DNA of 64,000 nucleotides from Bacteroides mediterraneensis (GCF_025993685.1 NZ_DAJPEN010000001.1:2852001-2916000); one strand, 5' to 3'; shown: positions 1-9,643, numbered from the stretch's first letter. The notes: generated by a model not told the origin, from the letters alone. Numbers and translations are program-made.

Positions 1-213
1 TTTCCTTTTAATGGTTATCTTTCCTATTTCTTTTTCGGGGTGGGTATCGAAATCCCAGTCCACTTCTTCATCATCCAATGTGGTGTGAATGTTTCCGCCC
101 ATTACCAAACCGCACTCTTTCATTACGAGTTCTCTTGCTTTCGTTCTGCTATCGGCTTCTACCTCGAACACTCCCGAAAATACAAATCTTGTATTTACTA
201 CATATTTTGCCAT
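1..213 (-). CDS. Hypothetical protein of the conjugative element (3' end outside window)
   Basis: An open frame starts at the ATG read leftward from 213 and stays open for 71 codons to the window edge, so the 3' end is missing. It begins MAKYVVNTRF and is acidic further on (DDEEVDWDFD). The ATG has the same GATATG context seen at most starts in this leftward gene run, and it lies 11 bp after the stop of the upstream gene, which supports both frame and start. I do not recognise the family. The position suggests an accessory gene of the same element as the PcfJ/PcfK-like genes. Confidence 0.6.
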   Translation of the reverse strand, partial: MAKYVVNTRFVFSGVFEVEADSRTKARELVMKECGLVMGGNIHTTLDDEEVDWDFDTHPEKEIGKITIKRK

Positions 214-224
214 ATCTGTATCGG

Positions 225-482
225 TTAAAATTCAACAATCAGCAGTCGGTTCTCCATTACCTTTTCAGGGTCGGTTATCATCCTTTGGGCTACCCAAAGG
301 TGATGTGCTCCGAAGCCGTAGGCGAACAGCCTTCCGAAGTTCTCGTTTTCTGAAAGTTTCGCCATTGAATTGCGGATTTCCGTTTCGCTAAAACTCAAGG
401 ACAAGGTGTTTATCAGACTGACAAAGATGTCGGTTACTTTCTCGTCCCATAATATCAGTATGTTTTCTATCTTTATTTCCAT
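225..482 (-). CDS. Hypothetical protein of the conjugative element
   Basis: About 85 residues, beginning MEIKIENILIL. A start ten codons further upstream is possible, but the ATG at 482 has the GATATG context typical of this gene run and leaves a short gap after the PcfJ-like stop at 509. There is no signal peptide or membrane segment. No family was recognised. It is probably co-transcribed with the flanking element genes. Confidence 0.55.
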   Translation of the reverse strand: MEIKIENILILWDEKVTDIFVSLINTLSLSFSETEIRNSMAKLSENENFGRLFAYGFGAHHLWVAQRMITDPEKVMENRLLIVEF

Positions 483-508
483 ATCATGTATATTTTGAAG
501 TCTATAAA

Positions 509-1789
509 TCAAGCACTCATCCGCTTGCGGATAAGTTCGGCATTGCTCTCTACAAGGCTGATGATGCGGTCGTGGTATTCGGTATTGGAATTACATACAC
601 CTCTGCTCTGTACCACCTTGAATGTTGTCAGTGAAACCTCTACCGTTTCAATGCGTTTGCCGTCAATGGTTGCGGATAGGATAAGGGAGTCTGTCCTCTT
701 GTGATAGCTTCCCACACAATGGTGCATCAGTTTTCCTTCAAGTTGCATTTCCGCTACACTCTCAATGACCTTTACAAGAATAAGGTTGTCGGTAAACACA
801 AGTCCGAAAAACTTGCCTTTGGACTTCAGATAATTCTTTTCGTCCTTGACCAACTGCTCCCTGCGTTGCTCCGCTCTTTCCCTTTCAATCTGTTCTTCAC
901 GTTTTCTGACAAGTCGGTCATGTGCCTTTTTCAAGTCTGTCGGACAAACATATTTTGGGCAGTGGGTGTCTTTCCCGAAATGTCGGAGCAGTCTTACAAG
1001 GTCACACCACATGGAGGCATCTGCAATATGATAGCCGTTTCGGATACAGATTTTTATGGAGTTCCAATATTCATGCAAATTGACATTTGAAATGACGGCA
1101 TATCTGAACATTTCTGTCTGTCCCGCTTTAAGCAATGTTTCCTTTTTGCTGTCCGTCAGAATGGCGGTAAAAAATTCGTATGGGGTCAGTTTGTGGAATG
1201 CTCCCTTGAAGCCGTTCCGCCTTAATTCGGGAATGATGCGCATTGCCGGATAAGTCTTGTATGCGTCTATGTTGTATGCTTTCAGCATCTTGTTGCTGCG
1301 CAATTCCATATCGCTCCATTCAGTCCAAAGGTCATAGTACATCGTGTGCATGGCTCTCAGTCGGGCAATAACCTCGGTCTTTCCGTTTGGGGCAATCCAC
1401 CACTGCACCACCTCCCGAATGGAATACTCTGCCTTTTGTCCCACCTTGCATATTACACTTACCATAAAGTAGCGCAACACTTGATAGCCTTTTCGGGTCG
1501 TAATGATTTCATAATATGCGCTGTCCCTGAAAACTCTCTTTCGGGTATCAAGCATTTCAAGTTCCTTTCCGCAATGGGGACAGCTACAGCCACATATAGT
1601 TTCCGCAAGAGTGTGTCCGCCTTTCCAACGATGTCCACATTCCGAACAAGTGATAGTTCCGCCTTTTGTGCGGTAGGCATGATGCTTGAAGCAATGTTCA
1701 AAAGCGTATGCTTTCTGCTTGTCTGTCAGTTCGGGCAGTCCGCTTGACAAACGGACTACCTCTTTCTGTATGCGTGTTCTCGGTTTCAT
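509..1789 (-). CDS. PcfJ-like protein
   Basis: 426 residues starting MKPRTRIQKEV. The start at 1789 is chosen because the longer frame (to 1891) would run deep into the upstream PcfK-like gene, while this ATG follows that gene's stop directly and has the GATATG context. The N-terminal third holds two CxxC pairs (CSECGH and CPHCGK) that look like a zinc ribbon. The C-terminal third carries HHCVGSY, the signature of the PcfJ family. PcfJ proteins are named from the pheromone-responsive plasmid pCF10 and are common in Bacteroidetes conjugative transposons. Their biochemical role is not established. The following gene is only 26 bp away. Confidence 0.85.
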   Translation of the reverse strand: MKPRTRIQKEVVRLSSGLPELTDKQKAYAFEHCFKHHAYRTKGGTITCSECGHRWKGGHTLAETICGCSCPHCGKELEMLDTRKRVFRDSAYYEIITTRKGYQVLRYFMVSVICKVGQKAEYSIREVVQWWIAPNGKTEVIARLRAMHTMYYDLWTEWSDMELRSNKMLKAYNIDAYKTYPAMRIIPELRRNGFKGAFHKLTPYEFFTAILTDSKKETLLKAGQTEMFRYAVISNVNLHEYWNSIKICIRNGYHIADASMWCDLVRLLRHFGKDTHCPKYVCPTDLKKAHDRLVRKREEQIERERAEQRREQLVKDEKNYLKSKGKFFGLVFTDNLILVKVIESVAEMQLEGKLMHHCVGSYHKRTDSLILSATIDGKRIETVEVSLTTFKVVQSRGVCNSNTEYHDRIISLVESNAELIRKRMSA

Positions 1790-1790
1790 A

Positions 1791-2201
1791 TCAAAAATCA
1801 AATAATGAGGGTTGGACTTGGGTTTCTTTTTTCGCTGTCGGCTTGTTGCGGTTCTGTAGCTTTTGGAGTTCCATCTGCTGATATTGAGCAACAGCCTTTC
1901 TCCTTGCTTCCTGCTTTTCCTCTTCTGTCAGTTCCACCACATGGTTTACAACTACTTGACATTGTATAGGCTTGCCTACTTCAATCTCGTTTTCATCGTA
2001 ATAGTGAATGGCTTGTCCGTAAATCTCTCCGTCTGAAAAGCCGTTGCAACCGCTTTTCTGCACATAGTTCAGAATGTATGTGACACAATCGTCTATGTTC
2101 TTGGCTGGGTTGCGGTATCTTTTGGCGAATAGTTCATCTTCCGCTGCTCTCTGTTCCAAAAACATCTGTATGGTTCGTTTGAAATGGTCTGTTGTCTTCA
2201 T
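1791..2201 (-). CDS. PcfK-like protein
   Basis: 136 residues, beginning MKTTDHFKRTI, with a central stretch rich in acidic and aromatic residues and a Lys/Gln-rich C-terminal tail ending in PSLFDF. Size, composition and position immediately before a PcfJ-like gene match the PcfK-like family of conjugative elements; function is unknown. The stop is one base before the PcfJ start, indicating translational coupling. The start has the CGATATG context. Confidence 0.8.
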   Translation of the reverse strand: MKTTDHFKRTIQMFLEQRAAEDELFAKRYRNPAKNIDDCVTYILNYVQKSGCNGFSDGEIYGQAIHYYDENEIEVGKPIQCQVVVNHVVELTEEEKQEARRKAVAQYQQMELQKLQNRNKPTAKKETQVQPSLFDF

Positions 2202-2218
2202 ATCGTCAGTCGTTTTAA

Positions 2219-2815
2219 TCAGTTATACATTTTTCCGTTTTCAAGAAACTCGTACTTGTTGGCTTCGCAACTTTCCTCAAAACATTCCTCGCTGCATTGA
2301 TATTCCATATCGTCACGGCACGACTTGAAAAAGCTGTCAAGGCACTTGTCCATAAGGTCATACAAGGTTGTATCAGTGTCTGGGGAGTTTAGAAAGTGAT
2401 ATATGGGTTTCAGAATGTCCTCATCTGCACAATAGCCTGTCAGTACGCAACTGCTGTCCGTCAGTACCCGACTTTTACGCTGTTTCTTAAAGTTGCCTTT
2501 GAGGTAATAGGTTCTCGGCTTGAATAGGGTATGCCAATAATTATTGACCAAGTATTTCAGAAGCCGAATACCACTCAGTTCTTCTTCCTCTGCGCTGTAT
2601 TGTGAGGTAAAGCGATAGGAGTACTTGCAAGTGTCGTAACTCCAATCGGTCACTTTGATATTGAAGATGCGCTCAAAGGCATCCAGCGTGTTACGGTTGT
2701 CGCTGCTCCATGGATACTCAAATGTGGACAACCATTCCGAATAGGCGGTTTCCCTCGCTGCTGTTGAAAGTTCAGCTAATAGAAAGATGTTGTATGTTTT
2801 TGTTATCGTTCTCAT
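2219..2815 (-). CDS. Hypothetical protein of the conjugative element
   Basis: 198 residues starting MRTITKTYNIF at 2815 (ACGATATG context). A longer frame to 3247 exists, but it would cover two other plausible genes, so the shorter start is preferred. The protein is rich in Tyr, Ser, Cys and acidic residues, with a Cys/Glu cluster near the C-terminus (CSEECFEESCE). No signal peptide or membrane helix. I do not recognise the family. Context: leftward run with PcfK/PcfJ-like genes, 17 bp ahead of pcfK. Confidence 0.6.
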   Translation of the reverse strand: MRTITKTYNIFLLAELSTAARETAYSEWLSTFEYPWSSDNRNTLDAFERIFNIKVTDWSYDTCKYSYRFTSQYSAEEEELSGIRLLKYLVNNYWHTLFKPRTYYLKGNFKKQRKSRVLTDSSCVLTGYCADEDILKPIYHFLNSPDTDTTLYDLMDKCLDSFFKSCRDDMEYQCSEECFEESCEANKYEFLENGKMYN

Positions 2816-2826
2816 ATCGTTGTCTT

Positions 2827-3051
2827 TTAGATTGTTTGTTTCAGTATCTCTCGCCAATAGATTGGCTCTACCTCGCTCAGCAGGAAGTCCATAAAGTCCC
2901 TCCGTGCGTCCTTGCACAACTCTCTGTATAGTTCTCGGAATGTGCTGAAATTGCCGTTGATGTAGGTCTCCACCATATACTCGAAGATGTTGTCCACTTC
3001 GTAATACCTGCATTGCTGAAATGCGCTCTTGCTGTGTCTTTTTCTTTTCAT
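2827..3051 (-). CDS. Small hypothetical protein of the conjugative element
   Basis: 74 residues, basic at the N-terminus (MKRKRHSK) and acidic/aromatic afterwards, apparently soluble. The start has the GGATATG context shared by the neighbouring genes, and the stop lies 11 bp before the next start. No recognised domain. The tight packing and shared start context are the main evidence that it is translated. Confidence 0.5.
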   Translation of the reverse strand: MKRKRHSKSAFQQCRYYEVDNIFEYMVETYINGNFSTFRELYRELCKDARRDFMDFLLSEVEPIYWREILKQTI

Positions 3052-3063
3052 ATCCTTTGATTT

Positions 3064-3291
3064 TTAGATTGTCAGTAACCAAACCGTTAAGGCGATTAAG
3101 CCTACAAGTGATGCGATGGTGATGAGTATGCCGAACAGGAAGTTTAACACACCAAGCAGAGTTTCCACTGCAATGCCTACCACCAAACCTCCGACACAAA
3201 TGGCAATGCCCGATGCTGCCGTTACCATTACGGACAATGCTTTCCACAATGCCTTTCCGATGTCGTTTAATGTCATTACCATATCTTCCAT
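3064..3291 (-). CDS. Small membrane protein of the conjugative element
   Basis: 75 residues (72 if translation begins at the internal ATG at 3282, which has the GATATG context). After about 15 polar residues the rest is almost wholly hydrophobic and Gly/Ala/Val-rich, consistent with two membrane helices separated by a short turn. Nothing identifies its role. It is the first gene of the leftward run that continues through the PcfK/PcfJ-like genes to the window edge. Confidence 0.5.
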   Translation of the reverse strand: MEDMVMTLNDIGKALWKALSVMVTAASGIAICVGGLVVGIAVETLLGVLNFLFGILITIASLVGLIALTVWLLTI

Positions 3292-3453
3292 TTTTTTAGA
3301 TTGTTACTCGTTTCATTCGGATTGGGAGGGTCGGGGCGAGTCCTTTTTCTTTTCGTCTCTCCGTATGTCCGAAGTTTCCTTGTGCCGTCTTCGACCGCAT
3401 CGGTCGTTTTCGTTTCGGGGGCTTCTCAAAGGTTAGGGAGTAGGATTAGCAAA

Positions 3454-3505
3454 TTTTTTCGACAAAATACTACCCCTGAAAGGGCGTGGAGATTTTTCGA
3501 CAAAA
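3454..3505. repeat. Direct repeat TTTTTCGACAAAA (two copies)
   Basis: Two copies at 3454-3467 and 3493-3505, about 39 bases apart (centre to centre), on either side of the sequence CTACCCCTGAAAGGG. They sit just upstream of the rightward promoter and could be protein-binding sites. Confidence 0.55.
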
Positions 3506-3507
3506 AA

Positions 3508-3537
3508 TTTGTGTTCCTAATCCCGTCTTTACCTTTG
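3508..3537 (+). promoter_or_regulatory. Probable Bacteroidetes promoter, rightward
   Basis: TTTG at 3508-3511 and TACCTTTG at 3530-3537 match the Bacteroidetes -33/-7 elements with an 18-base spacer, slightly short of the usual 19-21. It points away from the leftward gene run and into the hairpin-rich region without genes. Confidence 0.5.
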
Positions 3538-3976
3538 CCCCAGCAACGAAAATGACACGCTGATGCCGTCTTGAAGGCGGCATGGAAACGTAGGCATACA
3601 TGGAGAGGCGAAAAGGAAAATGGAGCGGATGGAATGGCGCAACGCGCCACGGGAAGAGACAAAGCGCGGCGCAACAATAAAGGGTGAAAGCTGTGCTTTC
3701 CTGTCGCCGTGACGGAAGTTCTGTAACCGTCATTGTCATGCGTGCATGGCTTGCGGTTGCAGATGTTCCTCCGGCAGTATATTGCCGGAATACGGGCTTG
3801 TCAGACATTGCCCTGTGTGACAATGGCAGGCAAGCCGGTTTGAAGGCAGGAGAAACAGGGAAAGCCGAAAATTGTCGCAAACGCAGAGGCACGCTTGCCG
3901 TGTCCTTCATCCGGTGGTATTTTCGGCTATATGATAATGGTAAAATAAAAACTGACAATAACGGTTTTGAGCGTCC

Positions 3977-4064
3977 GGCACAAGTATATAAAAAGAGATG
4001 CCCACGATGATGGCAGTGTCATTTGTGACATTGTGATCATCGTGGGCATTTCTTTGCTTGTGCC
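3977..4064. repeat. Long imperfect inverted repeat (88 nt)
   Basis: The arms GGCACAAG...ATGCCCACGATGAT and ATCATCGTGGGCAT...CTTGTGCC pair over roughly 30 positions, with a small bulge (TATATAA side). The inner stem TGTCA/TGACA closes a TTTG loop. The structure ends the gene-poor region and lies about 210 bases from the broken integrase. It may be a terminator-like RNA structure or a folded DNA site of the element. Confidence 0.6.
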
Positions 4065-4168
4065 TTTTCTGAAATCGGCTTCCGTACATCTGACGGTAGC
4101 TGTTTTCAGAAGGAGAAAAAGTAATTGAAAAATGTGTTTGGAAATTCGTGAAAATGAGTAAAGTTTTG

Positions 4169-4176
4169 TACCTTTG
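4169..4176 (+). promoter_or_regulatory. Possible -7 element TACCTTTG, rightward
   Basis: Exact match to TAnnTTTG. The -33 position holds only TCG, so the promoter is weak by consensus. A transcript would start near 4183 and run antisense into the integrase remnant. Confidence 0.3.
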
Positions 4177-4277
4177 CAAAGAGTAAGAAAGTTCTTTCGC
4201 TTGACGCAAAATGAGGTAGAATATAGAAGTTCGCTGGTTTCTAAACCGTTAACACCCATGTTTAGTTCCTGTGTTAA

Positions 4278-5351
4278 TTATCTAATATTTAGACAGATAT
4301 AATTTTTATTATGTCTTGCTGCATGATAAGTCAAATTCTTTTTAATACCACAGACATCACCGATTTCTTTTAAGTAACTATTCATCTTCTGATTGGATAA
4401 TATAGGAAGAAGTTTACCATCTTTCGTTCTTCCTCTATACTTTTCAATAATCATAGCCGGAATATCGAGCAGCAAAATATTACTTGGGACTTTTGTCTTC
4501 TGACGTGTAGTCATTATCCATCGTTTACCATTAAGTGTGACTATATTGTCTTGTGTTAGATTTGCGACATCGATGTATGCCAAACCACAGAAGCACGAAA
4601 AAATAAAAATGTCCCTTACAGCTTCAAGTCGTGCTGTCGGAAATTCCTTTTCCATGATACATTTTATTTCTTCATCTGTAAGGAAACCTCGGTCAACATA
4701 TTCCAATTGGAAATGATGATTCATAAACGGATCATGAGTAATCAAGTCTTTCTTTTGAGCATCCCTAACAACTGTCTTAAAGAACTTCAACAATTTGGTT
4801 GCAGTATTGATTTTAAGATTAGCAACAGAACGTAGATAAGTTTCAAAATCATTGATAACCTGATGTGTCAGTTCTTTTGGCATCAAGTCTTTACGTCTAT
4901 ACTTATATCGCAAGAAATTCTCAAAATGACGTTTGGTTCCTGAATATTTGTGATAGGTGGCTTTTGCTTTGATTGTTCCTACCTGCGCCTGCAGTTCTTT
5001 TAAATAATCATCATAGAATTCAAGAAAGGTAATTTTTGCCTTATCCTTCCCAAGAAAAAAATTCTTTATTTTTTCAAGAGTAAGGTCTGCATCACTCTCA
5101 TGGCGCTTAAAGATTTCCTGGAAAGATGTAGATATTTCATCCAATTGAGCATTGACAACCAATGCCTCCTGAGTACGCCCTTTCATTCGGCTTGTTGAAT
5201 TACACCACAATTTTTTATCCACATAGATACCGGATGAACCTACATTAAGCATTTCTTTGTTTAAATAGATTCTGATCATCAAAGGAGATTTACCACTTTT
5301 GTTCTCGTAATTGGAGCGTACATAGAACGACACTTTAAAAATCATTCTCAT
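4278..5351 (-). pseudogene. Tyrosine recombinase/integrase, C-terminus lost
   Basis: 357 residues of a Bacteroidetes tyrosine recombinase. An N-terminal arm-binding region (about 1-90) is followed by a SAM-like core-binding domain (about 100-200) and the start of the catalytic domain, with CFCGLAYIDV (box I, where this subfamily often lacks the canonical Arg) and HAARH (box II). Family members continue for roughly 50-60 residues with the second conserved His/Trp and the catalytic Tyr. Here the similarity ends right after HAARH and ten unrelated residues lead to a stop. The missing Tyr means it should not be able to recombine. The break near 4315-4320 is probably where another element's end, or a deletion, cut the gene. 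Confidence 0.8.
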
Positions 5352-5650
5352 AATAACTAATCATTTTTTAGTGTAGCAATTTTGCCACAAAGTTCGACAT
5401 AATTTATTATGAATAAGTGATTTATAAGGCGTCAATTTGGCTATCTTTTGACCGTCACTGCTACATTTTTTTGCCAAAAATGCGAGGTCATTTTCTGTAG
5501 CAGAGAATTCAAGATGGTATTCATCTCAAATTTTCTGCTACATTTTTGTGACAGCAAAATTTCTGTAGCAGAAATTGTAGCAGAAATTGACTAAGATATG
5601 ACTGCCAACCGATGCTGGATGGCCTTCACCTTGAAACAAAAATATACGAA
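5352..5650. promoter_or_regulatory. Integrase upstream region with six TGTAGCA/TGCTACA sites
   Basis: No gene. TGTAGCA occurs at 5372-5378, 5496-5502, 5564-5570 and 5576-5582, and its complement TGCTACA at 5459-5465 and 5536-5542. The last two forward copies lie in a perfect 12-base tandem repeat (TGTAGCAGAAAT twice, 5564-5587). Clustered short repeats in both orientations upstream of an integrase are typical of arm-type integrase or excisionase binding sites, but that role is inferred. Confidence 0.5.
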
Positions 5651-5684
5651 AAAAGCACCGTAATCAATTGATATACGGTGCTTT
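5649..5684 (-). terminator. Terminator of the tRNA cluster
   Basis: The 9-base stem AGCACCGTA/TACGGTGCT is followed, reading leftward, by a run of T. It lies about 50 bases after the last tRNA-Ser. Confidence 0.75.
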
Positions 5685-5732
5685 GACTCCTTGAGTGAAG
5701 GTTTAATTGAATACCTTCCTTTAGTCTCGTTG

Positions 5733-5819
5733 CGGAAGCTGGGGGATTCGAACCCCCGGTACGGTTACCCGTACGGCAGTTTAGCAAACTGCTGGTTTCA
5801 GCCACTCACCCAAACTTCC
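5733..5819 (-). tRNA. tRNA-Ser (GCU), copy 1
   Basis: 87 nt on the minus strand. Acceptor GGAAGTT pairs with AGCTTCC (one G-T). The anticodon stem GCAGT/ACTGC holds the loop TTGCTAA, giving anticodon GCT. A long variable arm and T-arm GGGGG/CCCCC follow. CCA is not encoded. Identical in sequence to the copy at 5925-6011. Confidence 0.95.
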
Positions 5820-5830
5820 AGTAGCTGATG

Positions 5831-5903
5831 TAGCGCATACGGGAATCGAACCCGTGTTTCAGCCGTGAGAGGGCCGCGTCCTAGGCCACTAGACGAAAGC
5901 GCC
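5831..5903 (-). tRNA. tRNA-Glu (CUC)
   Basis: 73 nt. D-arm TCGTCTAGTGG is typical of tRNA-Glu; the anticodon loop CTCTCAC gives CTC, and T-loop TTCGATT is normal. The acceptor GGCGCTT against ATGCGCT has a T-T mismatch at pair 6-67 and a G-T at 1-72, so the stem is weaker than usual. CCA not encoded. Confidence 0.85.
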
Positions 5904-5924
5904 ATATTCTTTTCCGAAAAGAAG

Positions 5925-6011
5925 CGGAAGCTGGGGGATTCGAACCCCCGGTACGGTTACCCGTACGGCAGTTTAGCAAACTGCTGGTTTCAGCCACTCA
6001 CCCAAACTTCC
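5925..6011 (-). tRNA. tRNA-Ser (GCU), copy 2
   Basis: Identical to the copy at 5733-5819: class II tRNA with anticodon GCT and a long variable arm. It is the first gene of a three-tRNA leftward cluster (Ser-Glu-Ser) with a consensus promoter 40 bases upstream. Confidence 0.95.
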
Positions 6012-6051
6012 AGACTTTTTTGGGGAAACACATTTTCTCTCAAATGCGGTG

Positions 6052-6083
6052 CAAAGATAGAGTGACTTTTTGAGTTGTGCAAA
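6052..6083 (-). promoter_or_regulatory. Promoter of the tRNA cluster
   Basis: Leftward TTTG (6083-6080), 20-base spacer, then TATCTTTG (6059-6052): a perfect Bacteroidetes -33/-7 promoter, about 40 bases before the first tRNA. Confidence 0.85.
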
Positions 6084-6188
6084 CTTTTATAGACTTTTTT
6101 TCATAAAGTATCCACGCCCACTTTTTTAAACTAAACACCATACGTTTTTGTAATTAATACAAATTAATACTATACCACAAAATAGGTA

Positions 6189-6219
6189 TTGTGCGGCACA
6201 AGCTTTTTCGCTACCTTTG
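6189..6219 (+). promoter_or_regulatory. Promoter of pflB
   Basis: TTG at 6189-6191, 20-base spacer, TACCTTTG at 6212-6219. The expected transcript start near 6226 leaves a leader of about 45 bases before the pflB ATG at 6270. Confidence 0.85.
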
Positions 6220-6269
6220 CACACGGTTTAAAGAAACCAGATTCACATAACTTTTTAATATTTCAATTT

Positions 6270-8492
<2,223 letters not shown>

Positions 8493-8518
8493 TTGAAACT
8501 AAAAAGTATATTTACTTT

Positions 8519-8570
8519 AGACACAGGTTACCCCGGCATGATCAAGGGGTAGCTTGTGTCTATTATTTTT
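8519..8570 (+). terminator. Hairpin between pflB and pflA (partial terminator)
   Basis: The stem AGACAC/GTGTCT with inner ACCCC/GGGGT is followed by TATTATTTTTAT. It lies 27 bases after the pflB stop and ends just before the pflA start, so it probably lowers pflA expression relative to pflB or acts as an mRNA 3'-end stabiliser. Confidence 0.6.
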
Positions 8571-8579
8571 ATTCACCCC

Positions 8580-9308
8580 ATGATTAGAGTACATTCATAC
8601 GAATCACTAGGTACATACGACGGACCAGGGATACGCCTGGTCGTATTCCTGCAAGGCTGTAACTTCCGGTGCCTGTATTGTGCCAATCCGGACACCATTG
8701 ATGCCAAAGGAGAAAGTAAGGAAACAGCTCCAGAAGAAATTCTCAAAATGGCCGTAAGCCAGAAACCTTTCTTCGGGAAAAAAGGAGGTATCACTTTCAG
8801 CGGTGGAGAACCCACCTTCCAAGCTAAAGCCCTGATACCTTTGTTCCGCATGCTGAAAGAAGAGGGTATCCATATCTGCATAGATACCAATGGAGGAATC
8901 TGGAATGAAGATGTAAAAGAGCTTCTTTCACTGGCCGACCTTGTGCTGCTGGATGTCAAAGAATTCAATGATACACGCCACAAGGTCCTCACCTCCAGAA
9001 GTAATGCACAGACCTTGAAAACAGCCGCCTGGCTCGAAGAAAACCAAAAGCCTTTCTGGCTACGCTATGTGCTGGTTCAAGGTTACAGTTACTTCAAAGA
9101 AGACATCGAAGCATTGGGAGAACATTTTAAGGACTATCGCATGATAGAACGGGTAGAGATACTCCCCTACCATACCTTGGGCGTACACAAGTACGAAGCC
9201 ATGAAGATGGACTATAAACTGAAAGACGTAAAACTGAATACCCAAACACAATTAGACGAAGCCAAACAACTGTTTGACAAGTACTTCAAGACCGTGTATG
9301 TAAATTAA
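8580..9308 (+). CDS. pflA: Pyruvate formate-lyase activating enzyme
   Basis: 242 residues; a radical SAM enzyme that installs the glycyl radical on PflB. The [4Fe-4S] motif CX3CX2C is at C27, C31 and C34 (GCNFRCLYC), followed by the SAM-binding GGEP (SGGEPTF). The ATG at 8580 (MIRVHSYESLGT) fits the family start; an in-frame GTG at 8556 falls inside the hairpin stem and is not preferred. It lies 87 bp downstream of pflB in the same direction, forming the standard pflBA pair. Confidence 0.95.
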   Translation: MIRVHSYESLGTYDGPGIRLVVFLQGCNFRCLYCANPDTIDAKGESKETAPEEILKMAVSQKPFFGKKGGITFSGGEPTFQAKALIPLFRMLKEEGIHICIDTNGGIWNEDVKELLSLADLVLLDVKEFNDTRHKVLTSRSNAQTLKTAAWLEENQKPFWLRYVLVQGYSYFKEDIEALGEHFKDYRMIERVEILPYHTLGVHKYEAMKMDYKLKDVKLNTQTQLDEAKQLFDKYFKTVYVN

Positions 9309-9398
9309 TCTCTTTTTTTCAAAAATATTTTGTCATTTCGTGCAGTATTCCCAGCCACATTCCATTTATTAGTCAGAAAAAGAAATTTAGACGCTAAT

Positions 9399-9623
9399 AT
9401 GAAAAGAATATGGTTAGTGAATAGTACCGAGATGGAAAAAGAGAAAGCAAAAAGAATCTCCAGTAAGCAACTGGAAGCCAAGATTACAGCTTTTACCATC
9501 TTATTGGCGGTAATCGTCATGAATATATTGTGGTGGACAGGTACACAATTCTTGGAGTGGAGCCACAACCACAATATGACAAAAGCTGCAAAACCAGCCA
9601 TTCAAACTATGCAGCAAAAGTAA
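9399..9623 (+). CDS. Small single-pass membrane protein
   Basis: About 74 residues from the ATG at 9399 (MKRIWLVNST). The N-terminal half is charged, with one hydrophobic helix at about 30-48 (FTILLAVIVMNILWWTG) and a short His/Asn-containing tail. No family recognised. It lies 90 bp downstream of pflA in the same direction and is followed by a terminator, so it may be the last gene of the pfl transcript. An internal start at about 9432 (MEKEKAKR) is possible. Confidence 0.5.
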   Translation: MKRIWLVNSTEMEKEKAKRISSKQLEAKITAFTILLAVIVMNILWWTGTQFLEWSHNHNMTKAAKPAIQTMQQK

Positions 9624-9643
9624 CCCTTCTTTGAATCGAAGGT

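Larger units (their letters stand above)
3292..3976. other. Gene-poor structured region of the conjugative element
   Basis: No convincing gene in 685 bases. Open frames exist on both strands but have no recognisable domain, no good start, and overlap each other. It holds a 13-14-base direct repeat (TTTTTCGACAAAA at 3454-3467 and 3493-3505), a probable rightward promoter at 3508-3537, and hairpins at 3564-3582, 3636-3648 and 3771-3788. The 3.55-3.9 kb part looks more GC-rich than its surroundings. It could be a structured RNA, a regulatory region or a transfer origin; the sequence does not decide. Confidence 0.4.

Noticed and set aside
3470..4010. Overlapping frames of 108-162 codons on both strands (3470-3958 leftward, 3684-4010 rightward)
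   Set aside because: They overlap each other in the same DNA, have no recognisable domain, and their composition (Arg, Pro, Cys, His-rich) is that of GC-rich non-coding sequence. No start context like the neighbouring genes.
3927..4259. 110-codon leftward frame beginning MGVNGLETSE
   Set aside because: It runs through the 88-nt inverted repeat and across the -7-like element. No domain, no signal, and no start context like its neighbours.
5733..6011. tRNA-Ser 3' end as the attachment site of the element
   Set aside because: A terminator for the tRNA cluster (5649-5684) lies intact between the tRNA and the integrase upstream region, so a junction exactly at the tRNA end is not supported. The far end is outside the window and cannot be compared.
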